A DNA stretch of 64,000 nucleotides from contig JAOTOL010001646.1 in assembly GCA_034440575.1 (NCBI GenBank), positions 2,628,501 through 2,692,500 on the forward strand, in the 5' to 3' direction. Shown in pieces: positions 12,808 through 46,700 of this stretch. Both the position numbers and the translations under genes were made by a program. The stretch is from Imbricaverruca yamaguchii. Taxonomy: Eukaryota; Arthropoda; Thecostraca; Neoverrucidae. The stretch's first letter is position 1, and every line of letters starts with the position of its first letter. Below the pieces are notes generated by a model, which saw nothing but the letters and a program-made list of their open reading frames with translations, did no database searches and had not been told where the DNA came from.

Positions 12808-13916
12808 GGAGTGCCGCTGTCCGCCCAGCAGTTGATGCCGCTGTCCGCCCAGCAGTTGATGCCGCTGCCCGCCCAGCAGTTGATGCCGCTGCCCGCCCAG
12901 CAGTTGATGCCGCTGTCCGCCAACAGTTGATGCCGCTGCCCGCCCAACAGTTGATGCCGCTGCCCGCCCAACAGTAGATGCCGCGCTCGCCCAGCAGTAG
13001 ATGCCGCTGCCCGCCCAGCAGTTGATGCCGCTGCCCGCCCAGCAGTTGATGCCGCTGCCCGCCCAGCAGTTGATGCCGCTGCCCGCCCAGCAGTTGATGC
13101 CGCTGCCCGCCCAGCAGTAGATGCCGCTGCCCGCCCAGCAGTTGATGCCGCTGTCCGCCCAGCAGTAGATGCCGCTGTCCGCCCAACAGTAGATGCCGCT
13201 GCCCGCCAACAGTTGATGCCGCTGCCCGCCCAACAGTTGATGCCGCTGCCCGCCCAGGTTGATCGCTGCCGCCAGCAGTTGATGCCGCTGTCCGCCCAGC
13301 AGTAGATGCCGCTGTCCGCCCAACAGTTGATGCCGCTGCCCGCCCAGCAGTTGATACCGCTGCCCGTCAGCAGTTGATGCCGCTGCCCGCCCAACAGTTG
13401 ATGCCGCTGCCCGCCAAACAGTTGATGCCGCTGCCCGCCAAACAGTTGATGCCGCTGCCCGCCAAACAGTTGATGCCGCTGCCCGCCCAACAGTTGATGC
13501 CGCTGTCCGCCCAGCAGTTGATGCCGCTGTCCGCCCAGCAGTAGATGCCGCTGTCCGCCCAACAGTTGATGCCGCTGCCCGCCCAGCAGTTGATGCCGCT
13601 GCCCGCCCAACAGTAGATGCCGCTGTCCGCCCAGCAGTTGATGCCGCTGTCCGCCCAGCAGTATGCCGCTGCCCGCCCAACAGTTGATGCCGCTGTCCGC
13701 CCAGCAGTTGATGCCGCTGTCCGCCCAGCAGTAGATGCCGCTGCCCGCCCAGCAGTTGATGCCGCTGCCCGCCCAGCAGTTGATGCCGCTGTCCGCCCAG
13801 CAGTTGATGCCGCTGCCCGCCCAGCAGTTGATGCCGCTGCCCGCCCAGCAGTTGATGCCGCTGCCCGCCCAGCAGTTGATGGCGCTGCCCGCCCAGCAGT
13901 TGATGCCGCCGCCAGC
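12808..13916. repeat. 24-bp minisatellite
   Basis: About 45 units of 24 bp, core GCCCAGCAGTTGATGCCGCT, with TTGAT/TAGAT and CAG/CAA variants. Multiple of three, so several frames stay open over the whole array. No flanking exon recognised. Confidence 0.96.
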
Positions 13917-17226
<3,310 letters not shown>

Positions 17227-17250
17227 CATATACATGTGTGTGTGTGTGTG

Positions 17251-17795
17251 TATATGCATATATATCTGTCTGACGCCTGCTCAGTCGGAGGAGCGGACAG
17301 AACTGGCCGGCCGCGGGAACCCTCCACCGTGGGCGGCGCAGTCGCACGTGACACGAACCCCGCCCTCTCCCGACTGGAGGTCGGCCGGGGCCAGGAATGC
17401 CAATCAACCACGCGGCAACGCCGCTCGACATCGAGAAGTTGTTCGTCTGGCGAACTTCAGCTGCGAGTCAAGTGCTTACGATGCCAATCAGGGCGACGTT
17501 TCCCCTGGAAATACTCGCCGAGCGCGACCGGGTTCATTTCCGAACGGTGGGTGGCTTGACGCTGACTTGGCTGCCGTTCCGCACGGTACCGACTGCCAAG
17601 CACATACACTTGGCCAATTTCGCCGGCACCATCTCCTGTCGTAAAATTGGGGTGCGATTCTGTCTAGTCGGAGATGATATTGGGAGTCGTCGGCGAGGTA
17701 TAATCTCGCGGACGTGTCCCTGGGGCCTGCCTCCGATCGAAATGCATCTTACAGCCGACGGGCAGTGGCTGACCGGATGGCCAGCGGGCCGACTG
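17251..17795. other. GC-rich unassigned stretch
   Basis: Open frames of 84-136 codons exist but match nothing I recognise. Confidence 0.35.
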
Positions 17796-18205
17796 ATCTG
17801 ACATCAGCCGGCTGGCCTGACACTGGTCTGCTGATCTGACACTGGTCTGCTGATCTGACACTGGTCTGCTGATCTGACACTGATCAGCTGATCTGACACT
17901 GGTCTGCTGATCTGACACTGATCAGCCGATCTGACACTGGTCTGCTGATCTGACACTGATCAGCCGATCTGACACTGGTCTGCTGATCTGACACTGGTCT
18001 GCTGATCTGACACTGGTCTGCTGATCTGACACTGGCCTGCTGATCTGACACTGGTCTGCTGATCTGACACTGGTCTGCTGATCTACACTGGTCTGCTGAT
18101 CTGGCACTGGTCTGCTGATCTGACACTGGTCTGCTGATCTGACACTGGTCTGCTGATCTGACACTGGCCTGCTGATCTGACACCGGTCTGCTGATCTGGC
18201 ACCAG
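17796..18205. repeat. 19-bp minisatellite
   Basis: About 20 units of TCTGCTGATCTGACACTGG with GGTCTG/GATCAG variants. Confidence 0.94.
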
Positions 18206-18362
18206 TCGGCCGATCTGACGGCGAGCCTGCCGCGTCACCATCGCCAGACATCTGGAGGTGACGAGCAGAGCTGTAATTGGTCGGAGCTGCGATCTCCATG
18301 GTGACCAGGAGATTGCTGGCAAGTGGTTGTCAGAGTCAGCTGACGTGTCCGTCTCGGCAGCT

Positions 18363-18455
18363 GACGGTGTTGACTGAGGTCGGTCTGTTGGCTGAGGTCG
18401 GTCTGTTGACTGAGGTCGGTCTGCTGACTGAGGTCAGTCTGTTGGCTGAGGTCAG
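18363..18455. repeat. 18-bp minisatellite
   Basis: Five units of TGAGGTCGGTCTGTTGGC with small changes. Confidence 0.85.
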
Positions 18456-19361
18456 CCAGCCTGCTGCCAGTCCGCCGGTCCGGCTCTCCAAGTTTGCTGC
18501 TGCCACGATGGAAACGGCGGGGAAGATCACCAACATTGGCACGGGAACTGTCTCAAAGTTGGCTGACTAGAGCCAACTGAAGTGGTTTCTGTCCATGAAG
18601 TGGGTGCTTTCCATGCAACGTCCATGGGCCGATGCTAACCTCGTCTGAAGTTTGGGAGTCCGCTGTCCTCGCTGCGTCTGGTTCCCGCGTCGTTTGGCGC
18701 GAACCTTTATGTTCCTCCTTCCCCATAGTTATCATTAACGGCATTGTTTATCGAGTTATAGTTAGCAAACTTGAATCCTGGCTCGGCCACGATGAAGACG
18801 GCGGGATGAGCGTCACATCAGAGACAAACCTGCGACGTTTCGTCCTACGCAGAAAACTCAGAGTGCAAAAGACTCACGCAACGTATCCAAAAGGTATCTA
18901 TATTATCAGGTCATTACTGTATCGAAATACAGGTATTGTGTGCAGCTACTTGGGCTAAACTTGAACAAAGCGCGTGTGCAGAAATTCTGATCGCGTAAGA
19001 GGCATTTGTTCTGGATGGGCATAATTTATCCGGGTGTGGAATCTTATATACCCTGAGGGGCGCCTTGGACTGAAAAAAAATTTATTTGACCTAGGGAAGA
19101 GTACACTGGAGCATTCTGAAGGGGTGTATTTGTCTTATCGTACGGGTACCACATCTCTATCAGGGGGCACATTCCCCAGGTTCCCTCCCAATGTTTCCGC
19201 CAAGGATTGTGACATGCAGGAAGGCACTCAGGTGTAGTGCGTGTCGCACTACATCATATTTTCTATCTAGTGTACACACAATGGCTCAATAATTAAGCTT
19301 CAGTCTGATTAGAGGGGCCACGTCAGTGTTTGAGGAGGTTAGTGTCCCCTGGCGTATGTAA
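18456..19361. other. Unassigned intergenic stretch
   Basis: No recognisable gene or repeat. Confidence 0.4.
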
Positions 19362-19765
19362 AGCGACACCCCTGATGTGTCGCAGCGACACTCCTGATGT
19401 GTAACAGCGGCACTCCTGATGTGTAGCAGCGACACCCCTGATGTGTCGCAGCGACACCCTGATATGTAGCAGCTACACTCCTGATGTATCGCAGCAACAC
19501 CCCTGATGTGTAGCAGCGACACTCCTGGTGTGTCGCAGCAACACCCCTGATGTGTAGCAATGACACCCCTGATGTGTCGCAGCTACACCCCTGATATGTG
19601 GAACGACACCCCTGTGTGTGCGACACTGGTGTGGCAACTGATGTGTAGCAATGACACCCCTGATGTGTCGCAGCTACACCCGGTATGTGGCAACGACACT
19701 CCTGATGTGTAGCAGCGACACCCCCGATGTGTCGCAGCGACACTCCTGATGTGTCGCCGCCACTC
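19362..19765. repeat. 22-bp minisatellite with palindromic core
   Basis: About 18 units of 22 bp. Many contain GTGTCGC-A-GCGACAC, a perfect inverted repeat with a one-base centre, alternating with GTGTAGCAGCGACAC. Confidence 0.93.
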
Positions 19766-20326
19766 TGTTGTGTCGACCATGGGTGGAAGGGTTCAACAAG
19801 AACCCGATGTGATAGGCTAACTAAGAATGGGCAATCTGAAATGCAGTATCACTGAATGGGGATAAGCCAAGACAGCGTATATTGTATGGAAAAATTATTC
19901 GTGTGGCGTCGCCTCCGCTTTCGTCTGATGGGCCATACACCGGGGAAGGATTGACTGGAGCAAAGAAGTCGAATTTCTTTTGTAATAGACAGCTTTTGCA
20001 CATTGCCGGGTGATTGCCGCAAGGCTGCGGGGGCCCAGTCGAGAGCTGAACGCCTATGCTGGAATGATTCGGTGGAATAATACCCATGGACGTGCACAGC
20101 ATTGACGGTAGAATAACCTACGAGGATCAAACCCCAGCTGGGCATTCCTCGCTGGTGCTGTCCTCTGCCGGTCGGTCGGTGCTGCCATCTATTGACAGCG
20201 ATGCCAGCTGGCCGCCGGCGATGAGCCGGGGTGGATGAACTCTGAGATGCTGCGGGCGGTTGTCAGATTCTCCGGCTCACGGCCGTTCGGCCGACGAACC
20301 ACAGTAGAGCCCGTCAGCCAGCCGAG

Positions 20327-39003
<18,677 letters not shown>

Positions 39004-40028
39004 TCTCAAGTTCCAGCTACACCAAGTGCCAATTAGAAACAGCCCTGCTCGTCAGTGCCGAGCCACGCCGTGGCACGCGGGCAGCAATGTACGCACGCGG
39101 TGTCACGAATGTGCCAAGTGTGCGTGGACAGCTGCGCATCACGCAGTGTGACGTCAGCTGATAGACGCTGCCGTACGTTTCAGGTGTGAGGCAGTGCTTG
39201 TGCCATTATCACGCGTGTTGTGGTGTTTTTGCCACAGCCGTGGCTCTACACCAGCACGTTGCAAATTGCAAGCAATGCTAAATGAAACGTCACTATAGCG
39301 TGTGCACTGTTTTGGTCACATTCAACAACATTAATGGTTGAATGTACGGGCAGCGACGAAACGTTGATAACTATGTAACAACGTACATATGCTGTGCTTA
39401 AGAACGCATCGCCTCTCAGGAACTAAAATAAACACGCAGATTCCATACGTCATCTATCTCTCTCTCTCTGTTCCTCTGGTCTTCATGAGTTGATAGTTCC
39501 GATCACGAAGTATTGAACGTTCGAATGTATTCAACCGTGTAAAAAAGATGGAATAATTATCACATAACAACCTTGACGCTCGTGTGAATGTCTCAGCCGA
39601 TGAATGAAAGAGCAGGCCATACAGCTTGGCCACCTGAGCGGTGTTTGATCGTCGCTGTCAGCTACAGATCGTCAACTATGAATGTCGTGGAGCGCCGGCT
39701 GTCAGGTCGCTGAGTTGCCGGCGCACCGGAACCACCAGAGCCGCCACTGCCAGACGAGTGTGGCGGCAGTGCTCGAGTTACGCGGCCAGACAGCGCACGC
39801 ATCCGTCCCGTGTCGGTATCCACGGCTGCCCGGGCCAGTGCGGCAGACAATGCTGTTGGGCCGAGCTTACCGGTGCTTATGCGGCCGCTGGGCCTTACAC
39901 TGGTTCCCAGCGCGATAACTCTGCCGCCTCCCCTCCCATGGCGTCTCCGGTCGGTTATTGGAGTTTAGGGCGCATCGACTACTCCATAGCGTCTCCACTT
40001 GTCACTCACATCACAGCTCATCGCCGAA
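39004..40028. other. Convergent intergenic region with POMGNT1 3' UTR
   Basis: Contains the POMGNT1 poly(A) signal, a (TC)n run at 39453-39468, and a minus-oriented repeat tail at 39949-39997 (GGTTATTGGAGTTTAGGGCG). No further gene recognised. Confidence 0.5.
39427..39432 (+). terminator. Probable POMGNT1 polyadenylation signal
   Basis: Canonical AATAAA 424 bases after the POMGNT1 stop codon, the first such hexamer I see downstream. Confidence 0.5.
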
Positions 40029-40188
40029 TGCAGTGATGTCGCACCCTGGCGTCACTCGCTCACAGTCGAGGGTGCAGTGTCACGTCACCCCCCGCTCAAC
40101 GTCAGGCGCAGTGATGTCACCGCACCCTGGCGTCACTCGCTCACAGTCGAGGGTGCGATGTCACGCCACTCCCCGCCCGCGCCTCCAG
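40029..40188. repeat. About 80-bp tandem duplication
   Basis: GCACCCTGGCGTCACTCGCT and CACAGTCGAGGGTGC occur twice, at about 40042-40072 and 40122-40156, with shared flanks. Confidence 0.8.
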
Positions 40189-40304
40189 CTCAGTGTCCGC
40201 CATCCACTGCGCTGCCGCGTGACGCCACCCTCTCGCCGCTCCGTTCTTGCGTCCGCCGTCGCCGATGCTCGTCTCCGGGCAGCCGGCCAGCGCCGGCAGC
40301 GGCC

Positions 40305-40503
40305 CGCCACAGCTCGTTTGACGGCCAGTCACAGCTCGTCGGACGGCCCGCCACAGCTCGTCGGACGGCCCGTCACAGCTCGTCGGACGGCCCGTCACAG
40401 CTCGTCGGACGGCCCGTCACAGCTCGTCGGACGGCCCGTCACAGCTCGTCGGACGGCCCGCCACAGCTCGTCGGACGGCCCGTCACAGCTCGTCGGACGG
40501 CCG
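40305..40503. repeat. 22-bp array copying the POFUT1 stop codon region
   Basis: About nine units of 22 bp, core CACAGCTCGTCGGACGGCCC. On the minus strand each encodes a variant of the final POFUT1 codons, (R)PSDEL-stop; the true C-terminus is the first unit and the others form the 3' UTR. Confidence 0.95.
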
Positions 40504-40701
40504 CTGGCGGCGCTCCTGCTCCGGCGGGAAACTCCAGAAGCCCGACGGCAGTCCCAGCACGTCGCGCTCGCGCTTGGCCACGGCGCTGAAGGACGACACG
40601 CAGTTGCCGATGAAGAAGTTGGAGCGGGCGAGCATCACCAGGTCGGCGTGCGGGTCTGAGTCGCGACCCGACCCGTCCCCCTGCCACGTCACCAGCTGCA
40701 C
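40483..40701 (-). CDS. POFUT1: POFUT1 exon 7 (IGNCVSSF, C-terminal SDEL)
   Basis: Encodes [20 protein letters not shown] then [17 protein letters not shown], ending QRPSDEL-stop. Human has [28 protein letters not shown] and ends RDEF. Acceptor CGCTTCAG. A second copy of this acceptor and the first ~80 exon bases lies just upstream in the intron, and the last codons are reiterated after the stop. Confidence 0.95.
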   Translation of the reverse strand: MQLVTWQGDGSGRDSDPHADLVMLARSNFFIGNCVSSFSAVAKRERDVLGLPSGFWSFPPEQERRQRPSDEL

Positions 40702-43700
40702 CTGAAGCGGACCGCCAGTCACCAGGTCATCGTGCGGGTCTGAGTCGCGGCCCGACCCGCCCCCCCCTGCCACGTCGCCAACGGCACCTGAAGCGGACAG
40801 CCAGTCACCACGGGGAGGAGTAATCTAGGGGTAAGTTGTTTCTATCACAATCGAAAGATTGTGGACTCGAGTCTCACCTATCGCTACTCTTCGCCAGCAA
40901 CCAATCGGCGCGAGAGATTGGCAACGCTATATGACTCAACGGTCGGTGTGTCGTAAAGCAAAAAACCAGCCAACCAACCAGCCAGTCGCCACCATACGGA
41001 CGTATCTCGACGTCTTCGATGGACGTGGAAACACAAATAATTATATCAATTCAACGCGCTTTTAAAACTGCTTGAAACATTCCGCTTCACACGAAAAAAA
41101 ATATCCCCAACAAGGATCACTATCATCGGCGATTACTCGATGGGTTGGAACGTGAGTTCAACTCAAGAAATAATGAGACATTAAATGCTTTTGAAGTGAC
41201 AATGGTTTTATAGCAAAGCTAAAATCCAACTTCGGTTGGTTATTGGTTTTACGACACATCGACCGTTGAGTCATGTAGCGTAGCCAATCTCTCACGCCGA
41301 TTGGTCGCGGGCGAAGAGTAGCGACGGGTGAGACTCGAACCCACAACCTTTCGATTGTGAGACGAGCAACTTACCCCTAGGCTACTCGTCCCCTAAAATC
41401 CAACTTCATGCATGCTTATCGCTCATCTGTAAAATGCCTAGTCAAGTCGCTCCGGGCGAGTGCGGTACACAGCTGGCCCAGCCGGACACTCACGTCACTC
41501 CCGGCGAGTGCGGTACCAGGAGCTGGCCCAGCGGACACTCACGTCACTCCCGGCGAGTGCGGCTCGCAGCTGGCCCAGTCGGTCGGGCGAGTCGGTCGCC
41601 ACGTACACGGCGGCGGCGCGCACGCTCTCGACGGCGCGCCGCACCTGGCGCACCACGGTCGCCCACGGCGGCAGGCACAGCTGGTGGCTGAGCGTGCCGT
41701 GCTGGCGGCGGTAGCCGAGACACTGCGCCGACGAGAACAGGTTGCCCGGTGTGTCGCGCACGTGTTCGCACGCCCTCTCCTGCGCGGCACGTGAGTGGAA
41801 TGTGTAACGGCACCGCCAGTCGCATGCAGATGTAGCCGATATACACCAGCACCCGATATACAGGTCGGTTGGCACATGTAAGCAAGTCACACTCCAACCT
41901 CCAATCAGACTTCGACACAATCAAAGCTTTCATAAACCCTCAACATTGGTGCGGAAAATTGATATATGGATGTCCACAGAAAACCCAGTTAGTGCTCAAT
42001 ATTTGGTGCAGTCATATCGAGTTCTGCATATTCCATTGCAGCCTAATATATGCCCGACAAACCGTACCGAAAATCCTATGTGTAGCTCCAATACCCAGTC
42101 CCCCAAACCAATACAGCTACATTATATATTCGTACAAATAGGCGCTTCATCATGCTTAACAGAAATAATTAATACAAAACTATAAGTGTAGGATACCAGG
42201 CCAGTATTTCCCCTAGCGTGAATGGGGGCACAAATGCCACGTAAAACATCGTGACTACGTCGCATTACCCTCTCCTTATCACCAGCCTTATCCTGCACAA
42301 ATTCTCACAGGTCAGAGGCCACTTCGCTAACTATACCAAACACACTCAGGGCTGCACTTGCGCTTTGTAATCCTGGATGCGGAGACCACATTTTGGTGTC
42401 ATCGAGTGAGGAGAGGCATTGTGGAGCCCACCAAATGCGGAGAGAACATTGTGGGTTCACCGAATGCGGAGAGGAAATGTTTGGGTCGCAAAATTCGGAG
42501 AGGAAATTCTTCCTCAAACATGTGACATCGGAATAACAGGTTGCACTTTCCTGTGAATATTGGAATTGCCATAGAGCAGTTAATTGTCAAGCATAACGTC
42601 GTCCCCAACTGAGAAAAAAACGAGAGGATGATTTTCTGGAGAGGATAATGTTACGGATGTCAAAAATCCGGAAACAACCTATTTTTCCAACTCTGGTCAC
42701 ACTACTGACAGCAACTGGGAACATCAGTACACACCGCCACATCGAGAATACCTGACTATTACCTGTTTTACATCCTACATCTCTCTTGACGGTCGGCCTC
42801 TGCTACATCAGCATGTTTCACACAGCCTCGACGACCTACCATGCACCCTACACCACGGACGCCGACCAAAACCAGCGCCCCCTCCCCCCCCCTAAAAAAT
42901 CAAACTAACTCAAGTCGGATGATCTGCGCATGCAGCGTGGATATGACCGCCCAGCGCGACTTGACACGAGTGCTGTGAGCGCCGCGTGCCGACGTACCCA
43001 GTCCGAGCCCAGCCGCAGGTGGACGCCCACGTACGGTCCGGCCGGCAGCCGGCGTTTGATGACGTCAGCGCGGCGCAGCACACTGTCCGACCACCTGAAG
43101 TAGCGCTGCAGCGCCACGTTCTGCTCCAGGACCGGATACGAGGCCGGCGCGCCGGCGAACGCCAGCACTGCCGCCGGCGTCAGCGCGTTAGGTGTGTTGG
43201 GTGTTTGGTGGTGCCACTGCCGCTGACGTCAGCGCGTTAGGTGTGTTGGGTGTTTGGTGGTGCCACTGCCGCTGACGTCAGCACGTTAGGTGTGTTGGGT
43301 GTTTGGTGGTGCCACTGCGCGGCGTAGCGTTAGGTGTGTTGGTGTTTGGTGGTGCGCCGTCAGCGTTAGGTGTGTTGGTGTTTGGTGGTGCCACTGCCGC
43401 CGGCGTCAGCACGTTAGGTGTGTTCGTGTTTGGTGGTGCGACTGTGACCCACTGCCAGCCGGAGCAGCTGACACGTGGCGGCACGCGATTGGCCGACACG
43501 CACGGCTCGCCTCCAATGAGATCGGCAGACGCATCGCTCCGCGCCACGCTAGGCGAAGAAAAATGAGACAATATAGTACCGCATTCAGCATCGCGGTTCC
43601 GTGCGAGGGCGACAAAGCACCCTCATTCGAAGGGAATGAATGATTTTGTTCGATAATGTAGCCGGGATCAAACTTTCTAGTTCACTAGGTAAAGAATGAT

Positions 43701-46700
43701 GGAAAACGGGGGCATGCAGAGAAAAGGTGAATAAGTGCTTGTTTGTATTTTCAGGTGCTTGGCACTTACTGTGAGCAGCGTACTCTTTGTCAACACCGCT
43801 ATCTTCCTGTGAACAGACACTGCGTGGTTGTTGCGTAGCTGCTGATAAAAGTGAGAACCCGATATAAATGCATCATCTGCCGTCACGGCCGTAGCTGCGA
43901 TGACCTCGAATAGTGCAAGCACATCCCGAGCGGAAGAGTGCCCACTGGTCAAAGGAAATGGACTCGGTCGTGAGGAACTTGGAAGCATAAAGGAAACATA
44001 TCACCAGCTAAAACTATCTTCATCTGAATGAGTTTCATGTTGGGCTTTCAGTTGATGTGGAGGACACGTATATCATAATATATGTATACGTGCACCATTC
44101 TTTTAACGAACAAATCGCTCATTGTTTTTATGCGAGGACGCAGCCAGCCAGCTCCCCTACGGCTCCGCTGCTCACGGCCATGCAATGTGTACATATATGT
44201 ATGATTGCCAAGCTGCTCATCCGAATCAGCGCACAAGGATGATAGGTATTTAACATCATGAGAGGCTTACTAGCCGCATGCTGTTCTCATCGACATCTCG
44301 TGTTGAGACGTCGATGTGTTGAGATTCTGACACGATCTGGCAAACGGTCATGGGATCACCGCTTCAGACAGCCGCATCCTCACCCTGACCATACGCTACT
44401 AAAGCCTCGCCATGCTAAACAACACAACTTCGGAACACTAGAGCGAACAACCAGCAACGGGTTCACGTCGCATCGCACGCTGGCCATCAGCCGGCCGTTC
44501 CGTACCTGGCCAGCGGCTCGGTGGGTAGCGCGCCGCCCAGCGACCCGCCTCGCCGGGCACGTTCCACACGTCGTACGAGAGCGCACCGTGCAGCTCCGAG
44601 CCCACGAAGTCGACGTCGTACGTGTCCCAGAACGAGCTGGGCGGGTTTCCGTTTTTGGAGGCGCACGGGTCGGTGAGCGGCTCGCCGTAGGCTCGCCGCT
44701 CCTGGTGGCAGAAGGCTGGGCCAACAGGAGGCCCGTCACAATCTGGCACACCGCATGCCTTGGCGGTACTGTCAACAAGTGCAATAATAACTGACGATGA
44801 GAACGAAGCAAATGTGCTCAGTGTTGTCATTTTTGCAAAGCACATTTTTATAACCAATAGAAACGCCCTCATTTGTCCTTGTGACATCAGTACCAACACT
44901 CGAAAGCATTTCCACTGAAGTCGAAGTTTTGAACTTGCGTTAATAAGTTAAATGAGCACAAAGCACGCGGACACGGCAGGCTGCCGTTAAAACTATTCAA
45001 ATTCCTTGGCATCGTTCATCACCCATGGTCTATCAGCGATACTAATAATCTGTCGGCGATATGCATGATTTATTGTTCAATACATCGAAGAATGGCTCTT
45101 AAATGCTCCTGGGTTTTAGACATTGCGTGAGAGAAACATACAACCTTCAATATACCAGGAGGTGCTGAGTTTACATCAAAAGTAACGTTAAGGATTATAC
45201 TGCATTACTCAACGTTTCGGCCAGGGGCCATCGTCGGGAGTGTTTTCGACCAGGGGCTCCTGACGATGGCCCCCGGCCGAAACGTTGAGTAATACAGTAT
45301 AATCCTTAACGTTGCTTTTGATGTAAACTCAGCACCTCCTGGTATATTGAAGGTCGTATATTTCTTCTCACGCAATGATATGCGTGATTTATTATCGATA
45401 TTAATTATCAATCAGCGATATTCACGATTTATCAGCGACAATTGGTGTTGTATATTGTTAGAATAGGATTGGTTCATTATCAAGCGGATTAGTCCGTTGT
45501 GTGGCAGGAGCAAAAGGTGGATACATGTTTCTGGATAGTATATTGTCTTGGATTACACAAATACAGCACAAGATTGTTTTCCACCAGTTATAAGTGCATC
45601 AAAACGATACACTACTTCATGACTGGACATGTTTCATAAATCCGGTTCATAATAGCGATGGAGTAGACGATACTTATTTACATGCCACAAAATATCAACA
45701 TTCTCATAGACCATATAAAAATTTTAGCTTTACTGCCAGTTATATTCTAGTACCACGGAAACCTGCAGATGGAAATAAGCGATATTTCCATATAACTAGC
45801 AATTTTACGAATATTACCGGCCGTAAACTGATGAATAAGGACCACAAATACGCTACTAAGCCGGTGGTGAATATGATAGAACTTATGAACTTGGAAATGC
45901 CTCCCATATGAGGAGCATTTACTGGATTTGTGCTCGAAATCCTGGATTTGAACATGAATATTTTGATGAATTCCAAATAGAAGGATAAATATTTCCTCTT
46001 ACTGACATCAGAAGTAAATAGAAGTAGCAAACAGTAAACACTAAACAGTACAATAAAACAGTACAGTACAGCACAAACAATGCAAAGCAGTACAGAAGCA
46101 AACAGAACAATAAGTATGTGACATCATGAACTCATTTGCGTACTTCTCAATTAGCTCCAGGCTTGTGCATCAAACAACGATAGATTTGCAGTCATTTTCG
46201 AACTCATCCTTTCACTCTTTTGACGAAAAAGAAGCGGAAAATTGTCCGAAGATGTTGTCGATGGCAAACGTCGAATGGCATGTTTCAAACTCTGCACATC
46301 ATGCAGAACATGAAATTGTTCACTCACAGATTCTTTTATTCGGTGGCCAAATGACAGGTGCAATCTTCTCCATGAACTCCTCCATGGTGATAGCATTGTG
46401 GTACTTATTGACTGCATCGACGCGGAAGTACTCATCAAAAGGGACTTGTATCTGGAAAAAAATACAATAAGACACATCATAAACATGTATTCTGTCCTAT
46501 TGCAATACCAGCCCAGCCAGACAGAATTTCTGAGGACGTCATAATTCCGCAAGGTCATCTCTTCAGGACCAGGACACATCTATTTTTCCTCCACAACTTT
46601 CACGCTTATTTCTTTTATTTGTCATCCGACCGTGTATTCAAATAACACCCGTTCTCAAATAATTCATTAGACTTCTGGTCACATAGCAAGTGACACATAC

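Noticed and set aside
45258..45300. Active hammerhead ribozyme
   Set aside because: CUGANGA and GAAA are present but the sequences on either side do not form stem I; kept only as a resemblance.
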